Assembly (NCBI GenBank): GCA_010015655.1
Contig: ML976661.1
Location: 924,075 to 988,074, forward strand
Direction: 5' to 3'
Length of the DNA stretch: 64,000 nt
From: Bimuria novae-zelandiae CBS 107.79
Lineage: Eukaryota; Ascomycota; Dothideomycetes; Pleosporales; Didymosphaeriaceae
Shown here in pieces: positions 10,020 through 20,879 of the stretch. Made by a program: the position numbers and the translations under genes. Numbering within the stretch: position 1 is the first letter of the stretch; each line of letters starts with the position of its first letter. The notes below the pieces were generated by a model, which had not been told where the DNA came from, did not search any database, and worked only from the letters and a program-made list of their open reading frames with translations.

Positions 10020-12764
10020 ATGTTCCCGCTCCTACTTTGGGCCGTCGTGGCAGCTTGGGGATACTACTGCGTGCAACATCGAATCGTGCCATTAGAAGAC
10101 TTACTGGAGCCTGTTGCTGCACCATGGCCGTTCGCGACGGGCTTCATCGTTTTATGTCAGTATTATGAGGACCTCATTCGAAGGATTACGTATATCGGCA
10201 TACTGTTCTACTGGTACATATTCATCTCTCACACAGGATACGGGCCCCACCAGATGTTCAGCAGCCTCTTGATGGAGCTCATGCGTCCCGCAAAATGGGA
10301 TGAAGGTCCGACAGACGGATCAGGACGCCACTGGACCCTAAATATCGCAGAGCAGTTCTTGCTACTCGCCTTCGGCGTCGTAACGGAAAGATTCTGGACA
10401 GACCATTACTGGAAGATGACCCTGTTCACCATGTTTTTGACGATTTTCGTCTTGGGAAACCACGTTTTCCACTTGTGGATGCAGAAACAGATTGCGCGGC
10501 TCACGAGGTGGAATCGACATGCGTGGACGTGGCGAGACCTGATCATCGAGTACGCCCTGCAAAGCCTCATTCGAAAGCTGGACTCGCCCTTGTCAAGGAG
10601 TGTTATGCGTCTCTGGTGGAGGGCTTGGTTCTGGTATTACAACAACATGACCAACAATCAGATCAGAAAACTCAGCCAGAGTTTGATCCTCGTAAGATTG
10701 CTTTCCGGCTCCTCGATCTTATTAGACTATAGTCTTCGGTGGCTGTTCTGGTACTCCCTCTGGCTCAAAGAATTGGTCAAATTCTCTAACCCCGATCCTC
10801 CGCCTTACACATACGAGGCGCTGAAAAAGCCGGACCACATTCGCATACTGCTTCTCCATCCTACGTTTGGCTTCCGCCCTATCAGCTGCAACTTGGTGCA
10901 AGGTCCACACATGCGGCGGTTAAACTATGAGGCCATCTCATACACATGGGGTGGCATGGAGGCGACGCGACAGATCATGGTCGACGGGTGCACGATGAAA
11001 GTGACTGAAAGCGTGTACGAGATCCTAACAACTTACTGCTCACTGCTCGTGCCCAAACTGCTTTGGATCGACGCCGTGTGCATCGACCAACAGAACGTGG
11101 AGGAGAAGTCGTTGCAGGTTCCCCTTATGCAGAAAATTTACCGCGAAGCACTTTTCACTACGGTGTTCCTCGGACGGGCACCGACAACGTATCGGCGAGC
11201 GAAGGACCGCAATGCTATACTTACACCGTATCGCTACGACGGTATATACGCGCCGGACAGTGCCACCCAGGAGCACAACGACAGCGCCTGCGCCGTCTTC
11301 GACCTCTTCAACGAATTTGAGATCCTCAAATCTGGCGCCCTCCGGCACTCCGTCCAGACAATCTATGAACTCTACGAGACGCTTCAGCCCACAAAATCTA
11401 AGCCAAAGCAATGGGACGCCTTGCTCCGGCTCCTCCAACACCCCTGGTTCGGCCGCGTCTGGGTCGTCCAAGAAGTCGCACTCTCCCAACGCGTCTTCGT
11501 GAAATACGGTGACGAGACAATCGATTGGGACGTGCTCGCATCGGGGCTCGCTCGCCTCCACCGTGCGCGCAACTTCCGCCTCTGGCTCGAATGGACACAT
11601 GGCGTACATCTGCGGCACATCCAGCACACAAGCATGTACAACGTGCTCCGCATCGACAAGCTGCGGTCCAGCCTGTACCCACGAAACGAATACGGACGTG
11701 TGACGTGGCCGACCGTTCCCCAGCTTCTCAGCGAGAGTTTCTACTTCCGGGCGACAAATCCGAGAGACCAGATCTTTGGGCTTATGGCGTTGACCCGCGA
11801 GCCCTTGGCTGTGGATTACACTGTCTCGGTTGAAGACACGTTTATCAATGCGGCGAAGGCGCTGCTGAAGAAAGGGTCTATAGGTATATTGTTGCATGCG
11901 GGCGGCGTAGGGAATCGCTCTGAAGCTGTCGCTGGACTGCCTACCTGGGTTCCTGATTGGAGGAGCGCGCCGCCGTATGATGCGCTTCCTTCGAGCAAGC
12001 CGGTGGAAGCGGAAAAGACACTCTCAGAGTACCAAAAGCTCCTTGAAGCTAGGATAGCGAAATTACGTGGGGCGAAGGAGGAGGTGTCTGTGCTGGAGCC
12101 GGAGCCGGAAATCGCTCTCAAAGACGAGAGGACTCTGAGTATGAAGGTGCGATGCATCGACACCATCGCCTCTCTCGGCCCCGTCGTCTTCGACTCCTCG
12201 GCCGCCAACGCGGGCGGCACCATGGATGAGATGCACATGCTCGCAGAGCGCTGGCACCAAACAAAAACGCTGGTATCCGCCTCGCCTTATATCACGAACG
12301 GTGTATACGCCCATACCTCACCTGCACAACCCCTGTCCGAGGCTCTCTACCGCACGCTCCTCTGCGGAAAAACAACATTCGGCTACTACGCCCCCATTCA
12401 AAAATACCTCGCCAACCTCGCCCGCTGGGAAGCTAACCTCGCAATCTTCCTCGCCCTACCCAAAGCAGATACGAGCGCGTGGCGCTCCCGCATCTACACG
12501 CTCCTCGAATCCATGAACGAAGTCACCGAGGAAGTGGAGCGCTGCTGTGGCGGGAGGAGGGTGTTTGTTACGCAGAAGGGGTATCTAGGGATATGTCCGC
12601 CAGGGACGAGGAGCGGGGACGAAGTATGTGGGGTGAGAGGGGTGGGTGTGAGTGTTTTGTTGAGGCGGAAAGGTTGGGGGAAGTATGAGCTTGTTGGGGA
12701 GGGCTATTGTCATGGTGTGAAGGAGGAGGGGCAGGAGGGTGGGATGGTGGTTGATGTTGTGTAG
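10020..12764 (+). CDS. Membrane-anchored HET-domain (heterokaryon incompatibility) protein
   Basis: A single-exon frame of 914 residues. The first 270 residues carry several hydrophobic segments (for example LLLWAVVAAWGYYCV at 4-18, YIGILFYWYIFI near 60-75, LFTMFLTIFVLGNHVFHLWM near 140-160), so it is likely membrane bound. The HET domain follows: YEAISYTWGG (about 302), LWIDAVCIDQQN (about 347), LLQHPWFGRVWVVQEVALS (about 475) and RATNPRDQIFGLMALT (about 577). HET proteins trigger death of fused cells that differ in allorecognition genes, and act like innate immune effectors. The C-terminal 300 residues are less conserved with a Glu-rich stretch near 690. No intron is needed; the N-terminal membrane part is an unusual but known architecture. 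No partner gene is evident nearby. Confidence 0.88.
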   Translation: MFPLLLWAVVAAWGYYCVQHRIVPLEDLLEPVAAPWPFATGFIVLCQYYEDLIRRITYIGILFYWYIFISHTGYGPHQMFSSLLMELMRPAKWDEGPTDGSGRHWTLNIAEQFLLLAFGVVTERFWTDHYWKMTLFTMFLTIFVLGNHVFHLWMQKQIARLTRWNRHAWTWRDLIIEYALQSLIRKLDSPLSRSVMRLWWRAWFWYYNNMTNNQIRKLSQSLILVRLLSGSSILLDYSLRWLFWYSLWLKELVKFSNPDPPPYTYEALKKPDHIRILLLHPTFGFRPISCNLVQGPHMRRLNYEAISYTWGGMEATRQIMVDGCTMKVTESVYEILTTYCSLLVPKLLWIDAVCIDQQNVEEKSLQVPLMQKIYREALFTTVFLGRAPTTYRRAKDRNAILTPYRYDGIYAPDSATQEHNDSACAVFDLFNEFEILKSGALRHSVQTIYELYETLQPTKSKPKQWDALLRLLQHPWFGRVWVVQEVALSQRVFVKYGDETIDWDVLASGLARLHRARNFRLWLEWTHGVHLRHIQHTSMYNVLRIDKLRSSLYPRNEYGRVTWPTVPQLLSESFYFRATNPRDQIFGLMALTREPLAVDYTVSVEDTFINAAKALLKKGSIGILLHAGGVGNRSEAVAGLPTWVPDWRSAPPYDALPSSKPVEAEKTLSEYQKLLEARIAKLRGAKEEVSVLEPEPEIALKDERTLSMKVRCIDTIASLGPVVFDSSAANAGGTMDEMHMLAERWHQTKTLVSASPYITNGVYAHTSPAQPLSEALYRTLLCGKTTFGYYAPIQKYLANLARWEANLAIFLALPKADTSAWRSRIYTLLESMNEVTEEVERCCGGRRVFVTQKGYLGICPPGTRSGDEVCGVRGVGVSVLLRRKGWGKYELVGEGYCHGVKEEGQEGGMVVDVV

Positions 12765-13829
12765 GGATGGGATGGTGGGATACTGGCTTTTTGTTGGGTA
12801 TAGTGTAGCAGGTAAGACAGATGACACGGGAGGTTAAGCGCGCAAGAGAGAGGTCACTAGTTGGAGCCACGGAGTTGTGACACAGTCTAAGGGATTTTAC
12901 ACCTGTATTGGTTCAGCGAAATCAGCCGCCGTTCGTACAGAGCGGGTGAGGATGGCTAGCTCACCTGAAAGTTGGCTGTGAGTTTTTGGCAATCGCTTTC
13001 GATGGTTCAGCTGCCCATCATCGCGCCTTTCTCGCTTTTGGCAGACCTGCTTGCATGCCTTGCGCGTACTTTCTGCGACCTCAATGGTTCGTGGGACTCG
13101 CATGAGCTTGTAAGCTCAGCCGGGTAAATACAAGATTGGCGTTTGTACGACATCACTTTCTAAAGCAGTTTCAGCCAGAGTAGCAGCGGTGCAAAAATCG
13201 TGAAAACGATTGCTCAAGTCGTCGACTTTAGAATAAACGGTTTTCTTACTGTGTTACTTCCTTGATGATCCCGTCATGCAGGAAACCCTCGTTCATCATG
13301 TATTCGTTCGTCCCACATTGTTCTCACTTGTCAGTTTGGGGCAGGGCCAGCTAAGTTACGATCAGTTGTCTAGCTATGATGGTGAGCACACCAGTCTGTA
13401 CGCATTACCGGGTGGTGAAGTCTGAGTCTGCAAGCTTGAGACTACTTACACGACCTGAACAATAACCAATAGGATGGATTCAACTCATTCGTAGTGGTGT
13501 CGTCTTGTCTTGGTGTTGGGTTGGCGCATGTACTCCCTAGAAATACATAGACCAAAGACGCAGTTTGTGGGTGGGTTAGAGTATGAAGCCTGTCCTTGTC
13601 GTGAACTCTTATTGCGCAATCTCCCATGAGGGTGGAAGCCCTCTCAGCTAAACCTAATCCCGCCCTGCTCTCTCTCTCCAACTCAAATGAGAACCTAAAC
13701 ATCTGCCGTACAAAATACCAGCGTCTGCAAAAAGTGATCTTGCATTCAGCCAGCCGTTGGGAAGAGCGGGTGGCATTTCCTATCCAACAGCGGCCAGACC
13801 GGCGTTTACGACTGAGTTATTGTTAGGAC
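12765..13829. other. Gene-free flank before AT-rich island
   Basis: About 1 kb of normal composition with only short frames (for example 13103-12897 minus, 13702-13442 minus) that show no recognisable motif. I see no supported gene here. Confidence 0.5.
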
Positions 13830-16150
13830 CCGGTGGTGGTACCACTTGGTTAGGGAACTAGTGAAAGCACGCTACTAAATAACGCACGCTAGATAATTTA
13901 ATTGTCCGCTAAGGAGGAACGACGAGGTGGACTTATACAGTGAAGTTGTTTGGCAACTTTTGCCAAGCCGTCCGCATTAGGATGCCATTCTAGCCATCCA
14001 ATTAGTTCTTTAAAACGCGACGTATAATTATTATTCTGCTCTAAGATATTTTACTAATCACGTAGCGCTACACGGCACTAGCTACTATACAAAGTATTAG
14101 CCACACCTAAACCCCTAAACATTAAAACTAAATATTGCCTTTACAGATTATCACGGCGATAAGATTTAAACCCACATATTTTAGCATGCTAAGAGTAAAG
14201 CTTTCCAAGCATTTAACTACTATAACACCTGGCTATAAATAGTTATATAAAGTTAGTAATTACTATTTATATACTTTATTATAACCTACTTTATAAGCGA
14301 GTGCATTACTCTATTAAAACTTTAGCCTCTTAACTAGTTTTCTTTATAATATAGCTAATACCTTATAGATTCTAATACTTTTTATACTATAGAAAGTTAT
14401 AATCTAATACTATAAAGTGATAAAACGAAAAAGAACACAAAAAGATAGACGTAGTATTACGTAATCTATAAAAAGTTAAATAAAAAAGTATTTATATTAG
14501 TATTAAATCCTAGTAACACTCCTTAAAAAGTTATAATAAACTATAATAACTTTAGGTAGCTTTATATAAGCTAAATATATACTTTAGTAAAGTCCTATAG
14601 CGTGCAGTCTAATATTATAGCTAATGTACTAGTACTACGTCTACTAGTAAATATTAAGATTAAAAGTAATTATTTTGCTAGTTATAAAGCTTTAATATAA
14701 CTTTATAAAACTATTTATAGCTTATTAACGTAGATAGGAAGTGTATAAAAGTAAAAAGCTAAGAATATTATTTATACTATATCTATTTATAGTATATTAA
14801 AAGAGGAAAGTTATATTTCTTAACTTTTAAAATACTATATTATTTCTAGGTCTAAATCTTTAACGCACGCACTAAGACTTTACTATTTATAAATTTATAT
14901 TAAATTAAGCTATTAAGATGTTATAATAATTTATTATAATAATTTAAAGGGAGTTACTAGAATTAAGTACTAAAATAAGTATTCTTTTTTTCCCTTTTGT
15001 AGATTACGTAATAGTAGGCCTATTATTATTTTTCTTTTTTTATTGACCCCGAATCGCAGCTTTATATAGTATAAAAAAGTATTAAAATCTATAAAGTATT
15101 AACTACGTTACGAAGAAAACTGGTTTAGAAGCTAGAGTCGTAACAGAGTTATACACTCGCTTGTGTAATTAGCTTACTTATAAAGTATATTATATATAAG
15201 CAATTAATCTCCTTAGCGGATAGTCTAATTCACTTTACGTGGATTTCTTTAGTATTTTATCTATACTTTTAGTAGTAATAAGTATTATTTTTTACAGTAT
15301 AGTAAAACTCTTTTTATATATATTTTATAATACTTTATATAAAATCTTTAAATACGCTAATAAGGATAATCTAGTGAGTAATCTATATAAGCTATATCTT
15401 TAATACTTAGTATTTTTGAGGATTTTATATATTAGCTTTATTAACGACTATAAGTTTTAATTTCCTGTAGGCAAATGCTTTGAATATAAGAATATTAAAA
15501 GCTACTTTTACCTTTATATTATATTTTAAGAGACTTAAAGTATATAAAGTAATAAAATAGTAAAGGCTTGTTCTTTTTCTTTTTCTTTTTTTTTTTTTAC
15601 AAAAAAACGTCATATACTTCTAGTAAAATATAGTATACATACTAATTTTTAAGCCTATACGTATTACTAAGTTAAATAGTAAGTAATTATAAGAACGCTA
15701 GTATACATTACATAAATGTAAAGTAATAAACGTATTTTTAAAAGTTAAGTGTATAGACTAGAGTATCGCGTAGTTAGAGTATATAAAAGTGATTATAAAA
15801 GTATTTATAACTAGTGTCACGAGAGGCTACAGGACGCTGAATCAGGAACTCGGAGAGCTTGATTAACTAGGCTACTGTGTATATACTCAGGTGAGATACA
15901 AGAGGATAGCTGAGTAGCAGAAATACAGGCAGACAAAGCTATATAGATAGGGGCTATGGATGGAACGTGCAAAGGTACACGGGCAAGCGCTAGTGCTTTA
16001 GTAATAGGGCAGCCAAGGTGTTGCGGATACCAGCGGTACCGTAACAACTAGGTAGTTATTTAACTACTACTATAATAATAAATACTAAGTAAAATGAAGT
16101 AAAAAAGTATATTTATATTTCATATATTTAATTTACGTTAAGAAATATAT
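13830..16150. repeat. AT-rich RIP-type island 1
   Basis: The composition changes abruptly to TA-rich sequence, with frequent tataa and tagta words, few CA or TG dinucleotides and stops in all frames. This is what repeat-induced point mutation leaves behind. I cannot identify the original repeat by eye. A less mutated LTR is embedded at 15815-16046. Confidence 0.85.
15815..16046. mobile_element. Solo LTR with ACTAG target-site duplication
   Basis: A 232-bp block of near-normal composition in the AT-rich island begins TGTCACGAGAGG and ends CCGTAACA, the TG..CA termini of an LTR. It is flanked on both sides by ACTAG (15810-15814 and 16047-16051), a 5-bp target duplication. No internal retroelement sequence accompanies it, so it is a solo LTR left by recombination between two LTRs. 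Its low mutation load compared with its surroundings implies insertion after the island was mutated, or escape from RIP as a short repeat. Orientation is not determinable. Confidence 0.75.
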
Positions 16151-16654
16151 AAAATATACAGACACGATGTTTTAAGGGTTTAATTAAGAAAACAAGACTG
16201 TGTTTACGACTTTACGAGTCGTCAAGCTCTCCCCACGAAAACTCCGACACTGCTTCAACTGTTCAAATGAAATTCAATTGGGTTTCATTATGAGTATGTT
16301 TCAGTCGTCCGTCTGTGTTGTTGAAAACGCCTGAATCCCGCATCACGCTAACGCAAGTCAGCCGTTGTGCTACAACCGCCCCAGGCTGGCTAGCTGGATA
16401 TGTTGCTTACGCATCTCATTTTGATTGGGGTATTCGTATCCTCGAGGGTTCAGCTGCTCAGCACGGCTTTCGAGCCTAGCTAAGAACGCACTTGCAAGGG
16501 ACTGCTGGTTTTCCGCGGCCCTTTAGGACCTATATGCGTGCTTTCGCATCAATCAATGCCTGTTTAAATTTTGGGGTTGCATGTGTTCGGACACTCACAT
16601 GCCTAGAATCAAGACTGGGAGCAATGCAGACTGCCTCAGGTGAAAGGAAGCAAC

Positions 16655-17262
16655 TGTGGCTGGCGCTGAGGCAGGGAAGCGGTGCGGGTAAATTATCGAG
16701 GTAGGGGGTTGACGAAATTGACAAGAGCGTTAGTGGAGAATGCTGGTCGTTCAGCTCTTGAGCATGCAAACGGTCTTGAAAATGCTTGGTGGCTGGTGGA
16801 GAGGGTCGAGGTAAAACAGGAAAAGTATGGCAGAGCATCGTCTAGACCAGGGAAGCCACGCTCAACGTAATCTTCGGAATTTTTAGACGCTCTTGGAGAG
16901 TTTTATGGCTGACGGAGACGGCAGGGAATCAATGATCAACACTATCATCATCTCTTCCACTCACATGACGCTACACGAACCAGGCAATATATTTTTGATG
17001 TACATGATCTTGGGTAGTTTGGTGGCTGGCGGAGAGCAGCAGGACGAGGCAGTGATGAGTAGGATCTCTTCAATCTGGACAACGGTCATGGAATGCTGAC
17101 AATATTTTCAAAGTGCAAAGACAGGGTCGGGGAGTTTCGTGGCACACGTAGACCCCAAAAGAAGCAGGAGGAAACCAGCTTCCTCACTCGAATTGGATGA
17201 CCATATACGACTGTAGCAATATTTCTCAGGGGAGAAAATCTCGGCGAGTTTCGTGGCTGGCG
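16655..17262 (+). repeat. Decayed tandem repeat, period about 116 bp
   Basis: A core like gagtttcgtggctggcgtag recurs at about 16655, 16788, 16904, 17021, 17138 and 17252, spacing 133, 116, 117, 117 and 114 bp. Between cores a second weak word (caatatttt) recurs. On the plus strand the core reads SFVAGVD or SLVAGGE in broken frames; on the minus strand it reads LRQPRNSP. It is either a minisatellite or a decayed protein-repeat gene. It ends about 200 bp before the lectin-like gene. Confidence 0.65.
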
Positions 17263-17464
17263 TAGACCTAGAAGAATGAGCACGCAATGACCGTCTCTTC
17301 TTAGATCTAGAGGATTCATGTCGTACGAACGAGCTTCTTCAAGCACGTATAAATAATGCCTTTCTCTCCCCGGGAAACACCATCAATCCAGTTCTCCGCC
17401 TTCAAAAAGAGACCCCTCAAAACTCCAAATCATTCACTACATCTCCCCACATCTTTCCATCAAG

Positions 17465-18081
17465 ATGAAGCTCAGTCTCACCCTCATACTCCTCACCACC
17501 TTCAGTGGCCTCCTCTCCGCAGCCACCATTCCCAAAGGCACTGGCGCCGCCATCACCCAGGTCCAGAACACCGCGGACCCGCTCCGCATCTACTACCAAG
17601 ACAACACCTCTGGCTCCGGCATCAGGGAGATCTCCGTCAAGACGCCCACGTCTGCGCCGTCGAGCAATGGGCTGATCCACGGCGGTGCTACGCGTGCTAA
17701 CACGCCACTTGCCGCGCTGAGCTGGGGAGCGGATCCTCAGGTATATATTCGATCTCTGAACCGTCATTTCCTACTCTACTTACTCCTTTTGCCATTGTCC
17801 CTTTCTCTGTGAGTGTGTGCGTGTACAAGGACTAATCAGGGTCGCAGGTCCGCGTCTACTTCATCACGCCCAGCAACACCCTCAGCGAAGTCGCCTATAT
17901 TCCTGGCAAGGGCTGGAACAGCGGCGGGAACATCGGGTTCCCGGTTCTTGCGGGCTCTGAGACCCTGTACGCCACGTTTCTCAACAACGTCTTGATTGTG
18001 GGGTATACGAATGATGGCGGAAGTCTGAGCGAAGCGTACTATGATTTGAATAACCCGGGGTGGAAGACCTATGTGGTCTGA
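17465..18081 (+). CDS. Secreted fucose-specific-lectin-like protein, short
   Basis: Exon 1 (17465-17740) and exon 2 (17848-18081) join over a 107-nt intron gtatat..gtcgcag (branch gactaat) to give 169 residues. The start has a signal peptide (MKLSLTLILLTTFSGLLSAA). Two blade-like repeats follow: RIYYQDNTSGSGIREISV and LSWGADPQVRVYFITPSNTL with EVAYIPGKGW, then LYATFLNNVLIVGYTNDGGS. The pattern of -RIYYQD-, -REI- and a closing GW/W resembles the fungal fucose-specific lectin propellers (PF07938 type), which bind fucosylated glycans. Those proteins have about six blades and 300 residues; this one has room for about three, so it would need to be truncated or oligomeric. Family assignment is moderate. 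Confidence 0.65.
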
Positions 18082-18464
18082 GGTGGTAGATTGGTGGGGT
18101 GAGTAGAAGCTGGAAGGGAACACTGTCGTTTCCGGGCATGGTGCTGTTCGAACTTATTAATGGGTTGACGATGGAGGCGAGAGAGGGAAGGAAACACGGG
18201 AGAGGAAATATGCTGTCATTATCGAGCTTATGGGGTCACAGTGAGAGGGTGTTCCAGGTTGATCATTGGCATGAATATCATTTGATTATTGGGAGAACGA
18301 GATGGGTGCGCAGTCCAAGGGCAGATCTTTAAATTGGAAAACTGAAAATGATAGGCGGTGCTATGCACATGCTATGCTGTAGAAGTCTGATAGAAGAAAT
18401 GTGAAACCGGTGGGAAGAGAAGCAGAACTACTCTCCCACTCATGGTAGTTCTCGAGCAGCAGAG
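18082..18464. other. Convergent intergenic spacer
   Basis: About 380 bp between two genes that end toward each other; holds their 3' ends. No feature recognised. Confidence 0.5.
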
Positions 18465-19505
18465 CTACTCAAAGTGGTCGTAGGCGCAGGCGTCACCCTT
18501 GGTGCACCGACCTTGGCGCCAAAACCAGTACACATTGTCGTTGGCAGCATTGGACTTGGGTGCCTTAGCTGCGGAATGCAAGAACTTGCAATTGTCACCA
18601 TTCTTGCATTGGCCCTTGGCCCAGAATGCGCACTCCGTAACGCCATAACGCCGGCGCTTATACTCCTCCTGCGAAGAAGAAGAGGACGTCGAGGTCGTGC
18701 GAGCCTTTTCTGCAGGGCGCAAGAACTTGCACTCAGCTCCGTTCTTGCACTGGCCCTTAGCCCAGTAGGCACATTCTGTACTGCCAAAACGCTGACGCTT
18801 CCACTCCTCCAAGACGGCGGGATCGGTCGGCTTGGTCGGATTATGAGAGGGTGAAACGGTATCCTTACCAAACTGCTTCGTCGTCTCGGTTTGGAAAGAA
18901 GTATCAACGTCGTCCTTCAGAAGGACCAGAGGAACAGTGAATCCGGCGTACATCTTGGGTCCCTTTGCCAGACCCTGTGCCATTAGCCACACCTTGTGGT
19001 AGGCGCTCTTCGAATTAGCCGCGTTGTACGGCGAATCCGCCTCCCATTCCCAAGAATCGACTGACCACTCAAACGCCTGGGCGAGAGACTTGCGAGTTTT
19101 CTGGCCACCAAAGCCAACATCAGGGCGAGAACCCCACCAGACCTCCGAGTTCCAAGGGCCGAATGGCAAGGCGCAAAAGTTTATGAGATCTTGATTTTCC
19201 GTGCTGAAAACCGTATCGCCCTTCGCGTTGACGTAGCTAACTACCGTGTCTCCATCGCTATTCTTGACGCTGATGGGCTTCTCTTGGTGCGCTTGGGGAT
19301 ATGGACCGGCTACATCCACGTTCTTGATGTCGCAGGCTGCGGCAGCGTTCGCCTTGGCCTTCGCTATCTGGGCTAGCACGCGGCGAGTAGAAGCGGAAGG
19401 CATGTTGAGATTAATTGGTTGTTGTGGATCTGAAGATTTGGGGGTTTCTGTGTTGTTTAACACGTTCAAGTTAAGCGTAGGAAATGGTGGGCTCGTAGAA
19501 ACCAA
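18465..19505 (-). CDS. CCCH-type zinc-finger protein with two degenerate fingers
   Basis: A single-exon frame of 346 residues from the first ATG (19505); a second good start is MPSASTRRVLAQ at 19403. The N-terminal half is without known domain but holds a conserved-looking Trp-rich part (WNSEVWWGSRPDV, WSVDSWEWEADSP). Three C-terminal units have C-x7-C-x5-C-x3-H spacing: C245/C253/C259 with Arg at 263 in place of His; C292/C300/C306/H310 intact; and Val325/C334/C340/H344 with the first Cys replaced. Such fingers usually bind RNA. Only the middle finger could hold zinc in the normal way, so the outer ones may be structural relics or use other ligands. The start and the lack of introns are the main uncertainties. 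Confidence 0.8.
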   Translation of the reverse strand: MVSTSPPFPTLNLNVLNNTETPKSSDPQQPINLNMPSASTRRVLAQIAKAKANAAAACDIKNVDVAGPYPQAHQEKPISVKNSDGDTVVSYVNAKGDTVFSTENQDLINFCALPFGPWNSEVWWGSRPDVGFGGQKTRKSLAQAFEWSVDSWEWEADSPYNAANSKSAYHKVWLMAQGLAKGPKMYAGFTVPLVLLKDDVDTSFQTETTKQFGKDTVSPSHNPTKPTDPAVLEEWKRQRFGSTECAYWAKGQCKNGAECKFLRPAEKARTTSTSSSSSQEEYKRRRYGVTECAFWAKGQCKNGDNCKFLHSAAKAPKSNAANDNVYWFWRQGRCTKGDACAYDHFE

Positions 19506-20411
19506 TTCTGGCGAGCAAGTAGCAGTTGGCAGTCGAGCTGTGCAACTGCGAATTTCTTTACTTGTTCTTGAACTGCTTCCTTCATGGAGCGCGAGGCCCC
19601 TCTTTTATGCCGGAGGCAGGACATTGTGAAGGCGACGTCGGTTGTTGTGTAGGCTGTATTGTGAGTAGGGAAGATGATTGTAACTCATCAACTAGGCTGT
19701 AACATGCCTTTACAACGTTCAGGAGGCAAGTCATTGTGAAATAACTATCGAAAGAGTCGTAACAAAAGAATACGGTGATCGGCTACATTTCTGAGCGGGA
19801 TCTCGGAAGTGTCGCACGACGTGATGAAGTCAGTGATGGCGGCGTCGTACGTGAAGTTGGTGATAATATATCGTCAAGAAACAGGGCTCGCATCCCATTC
19901 GTGCGCTGTGATGAGCGGAGGGAGCGCATAAATTCCTGGTGATGTCAGTGGTGAAGTGGCAAGGCATGTACAGGCGTGTAATAAAACACCCGTAGGTGCC
20001 CGATAATACAAGCAGACGTATTGGTACCGCCAACGGATGCGTTAGCATGGTTTGTAGAAGGTCATGTCCGTATATTCTAAAAGAGCGTTCCCGTCAACTG
20101 GTGGGAAGAAATTTCTTTTTGTACTGTTATCTTGAGTTTGTAGGTATTCATCGCTGTCTCTTGTCATGTTTCATAACGTTTCGCCGTAACAAGGAAACGT
20201 AAAGACAGGCATGCCTGCGTCATGTTTGGAGCAGCGTTGGCAGTGCTGAGTGGAGAGTGAAAGTAGGATGGAGCCCCGCAACGCGTGCACGGTCCAAACG
20301 CGAACGCGACGCGATGCCCCACTAAAATCTGTCATCGCACCTACAACACCAAGACCAGCGAGCGACAACGGAAGTGTGCCTATCTGCTCAATTTACTCTT
20401 CGCATCGCACA
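19506..20411. other. Divergent intergenic region
   Basis: About 900 bp holding the promoters of the CCCH gene (leftward) and the Ctf8-like gene (rightward). Short frames present show no known motif. Confidence 0.5.
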
Positions 20412-20879
20412 ATGCCAGCAATTCCGCTTCACCCACGTCCGCTTGCGCCTTCCTCCCCCAGTTCCGCCTCAAACCCCCTCCCATCCCTCCTTCACACGCC
20501 CTCCGGCCTTGCTCTCCTCGAACTCCAGGGCGATATCCGCTTCCCACCGGCCGCCTCACAGTCCAGCACAGAGGTCGGCAAGCTTGTCTTCCCGCTGTAC
20601 AATCCCGTCCTCAATGGTGAAGGCGACACGAAGTGGATGAAAAAGGTCTACTTCTACGTGGACCAGAACCAGAGAATGGCGGGAGAGGTGAAGAAGCTGG
20701 GAAAGCCATTTGCGGTTGTGAGGAAGAGGGAAATCACCGAAGATGGCGATGTGGTGATGGGTGATGGTGAAGCAGGCGGTGTAAGGGAAGAGTTGGAGAT
20801 TGTGGAAATTGTGAAGTATAAGATCATCTTTGCGTTGAGACCGGAGCCGGTTGGTGGCGGTGTTGAAGAGACGGTGTGA
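20412..20879 (+). CDS. CTF8: Chromosome transmission fidelity protein 8 (Ctf8) homologue
   Basis: The frame from MPAIPLHPRPLAP (20412) encodes 155 residues, the usual length; the frame is open further upstream to 20250 but that extension looks like leader. Ctf8 is a small subunit of the Ctf18-Dcc1-Ctf8 RFC complex, which loads PCNA and is needed for sister-chromatid cohesion. Visible marks are LALLELQGDIRFP near residue 35, LVFPLYNPVLNGEGD (the core turn), and KKLGKPFAVVRKRE followed by EIVEIVKYKIIFALRPEP, the strand-loop-strand ending typical of the family. An acidic insertion (DGDVVMGDGEAGG) sits between the last two parts. Single exon. Confidence 0.8.
   Translation: MPAIPLHPRPLAPSSPSSASNPLPSLLHTPSGLALLELQGDIRFPPAASQSSTEVGKLVFPLYNPVLNGEGDTKWMKKVYFYVDQNQRMAGEVKKLGKPFAVVRKREITEDGDVVMGDGEAGGVREELEIVEIVKYKIIFALRPEPVGGGVEETV

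Noticed and set aside
11040..11897. 285-codon minus-strand frame opposite the HET gene
   Set aside because: Mirror frame of the HET domain; no motif of its own.
15817..16047. Minus-strand frame of 76 codons
   Set aside because: It coincides with the solo LTR and shows no protein motif.
16330..16395. tRNA-like sequence on the minus strand (tgtagcacaacggctgac with gggattc)
   Set aside because: The D-arm-like box fits partly, but the anticodon and T stems do not pair and no acceptor stem closes.
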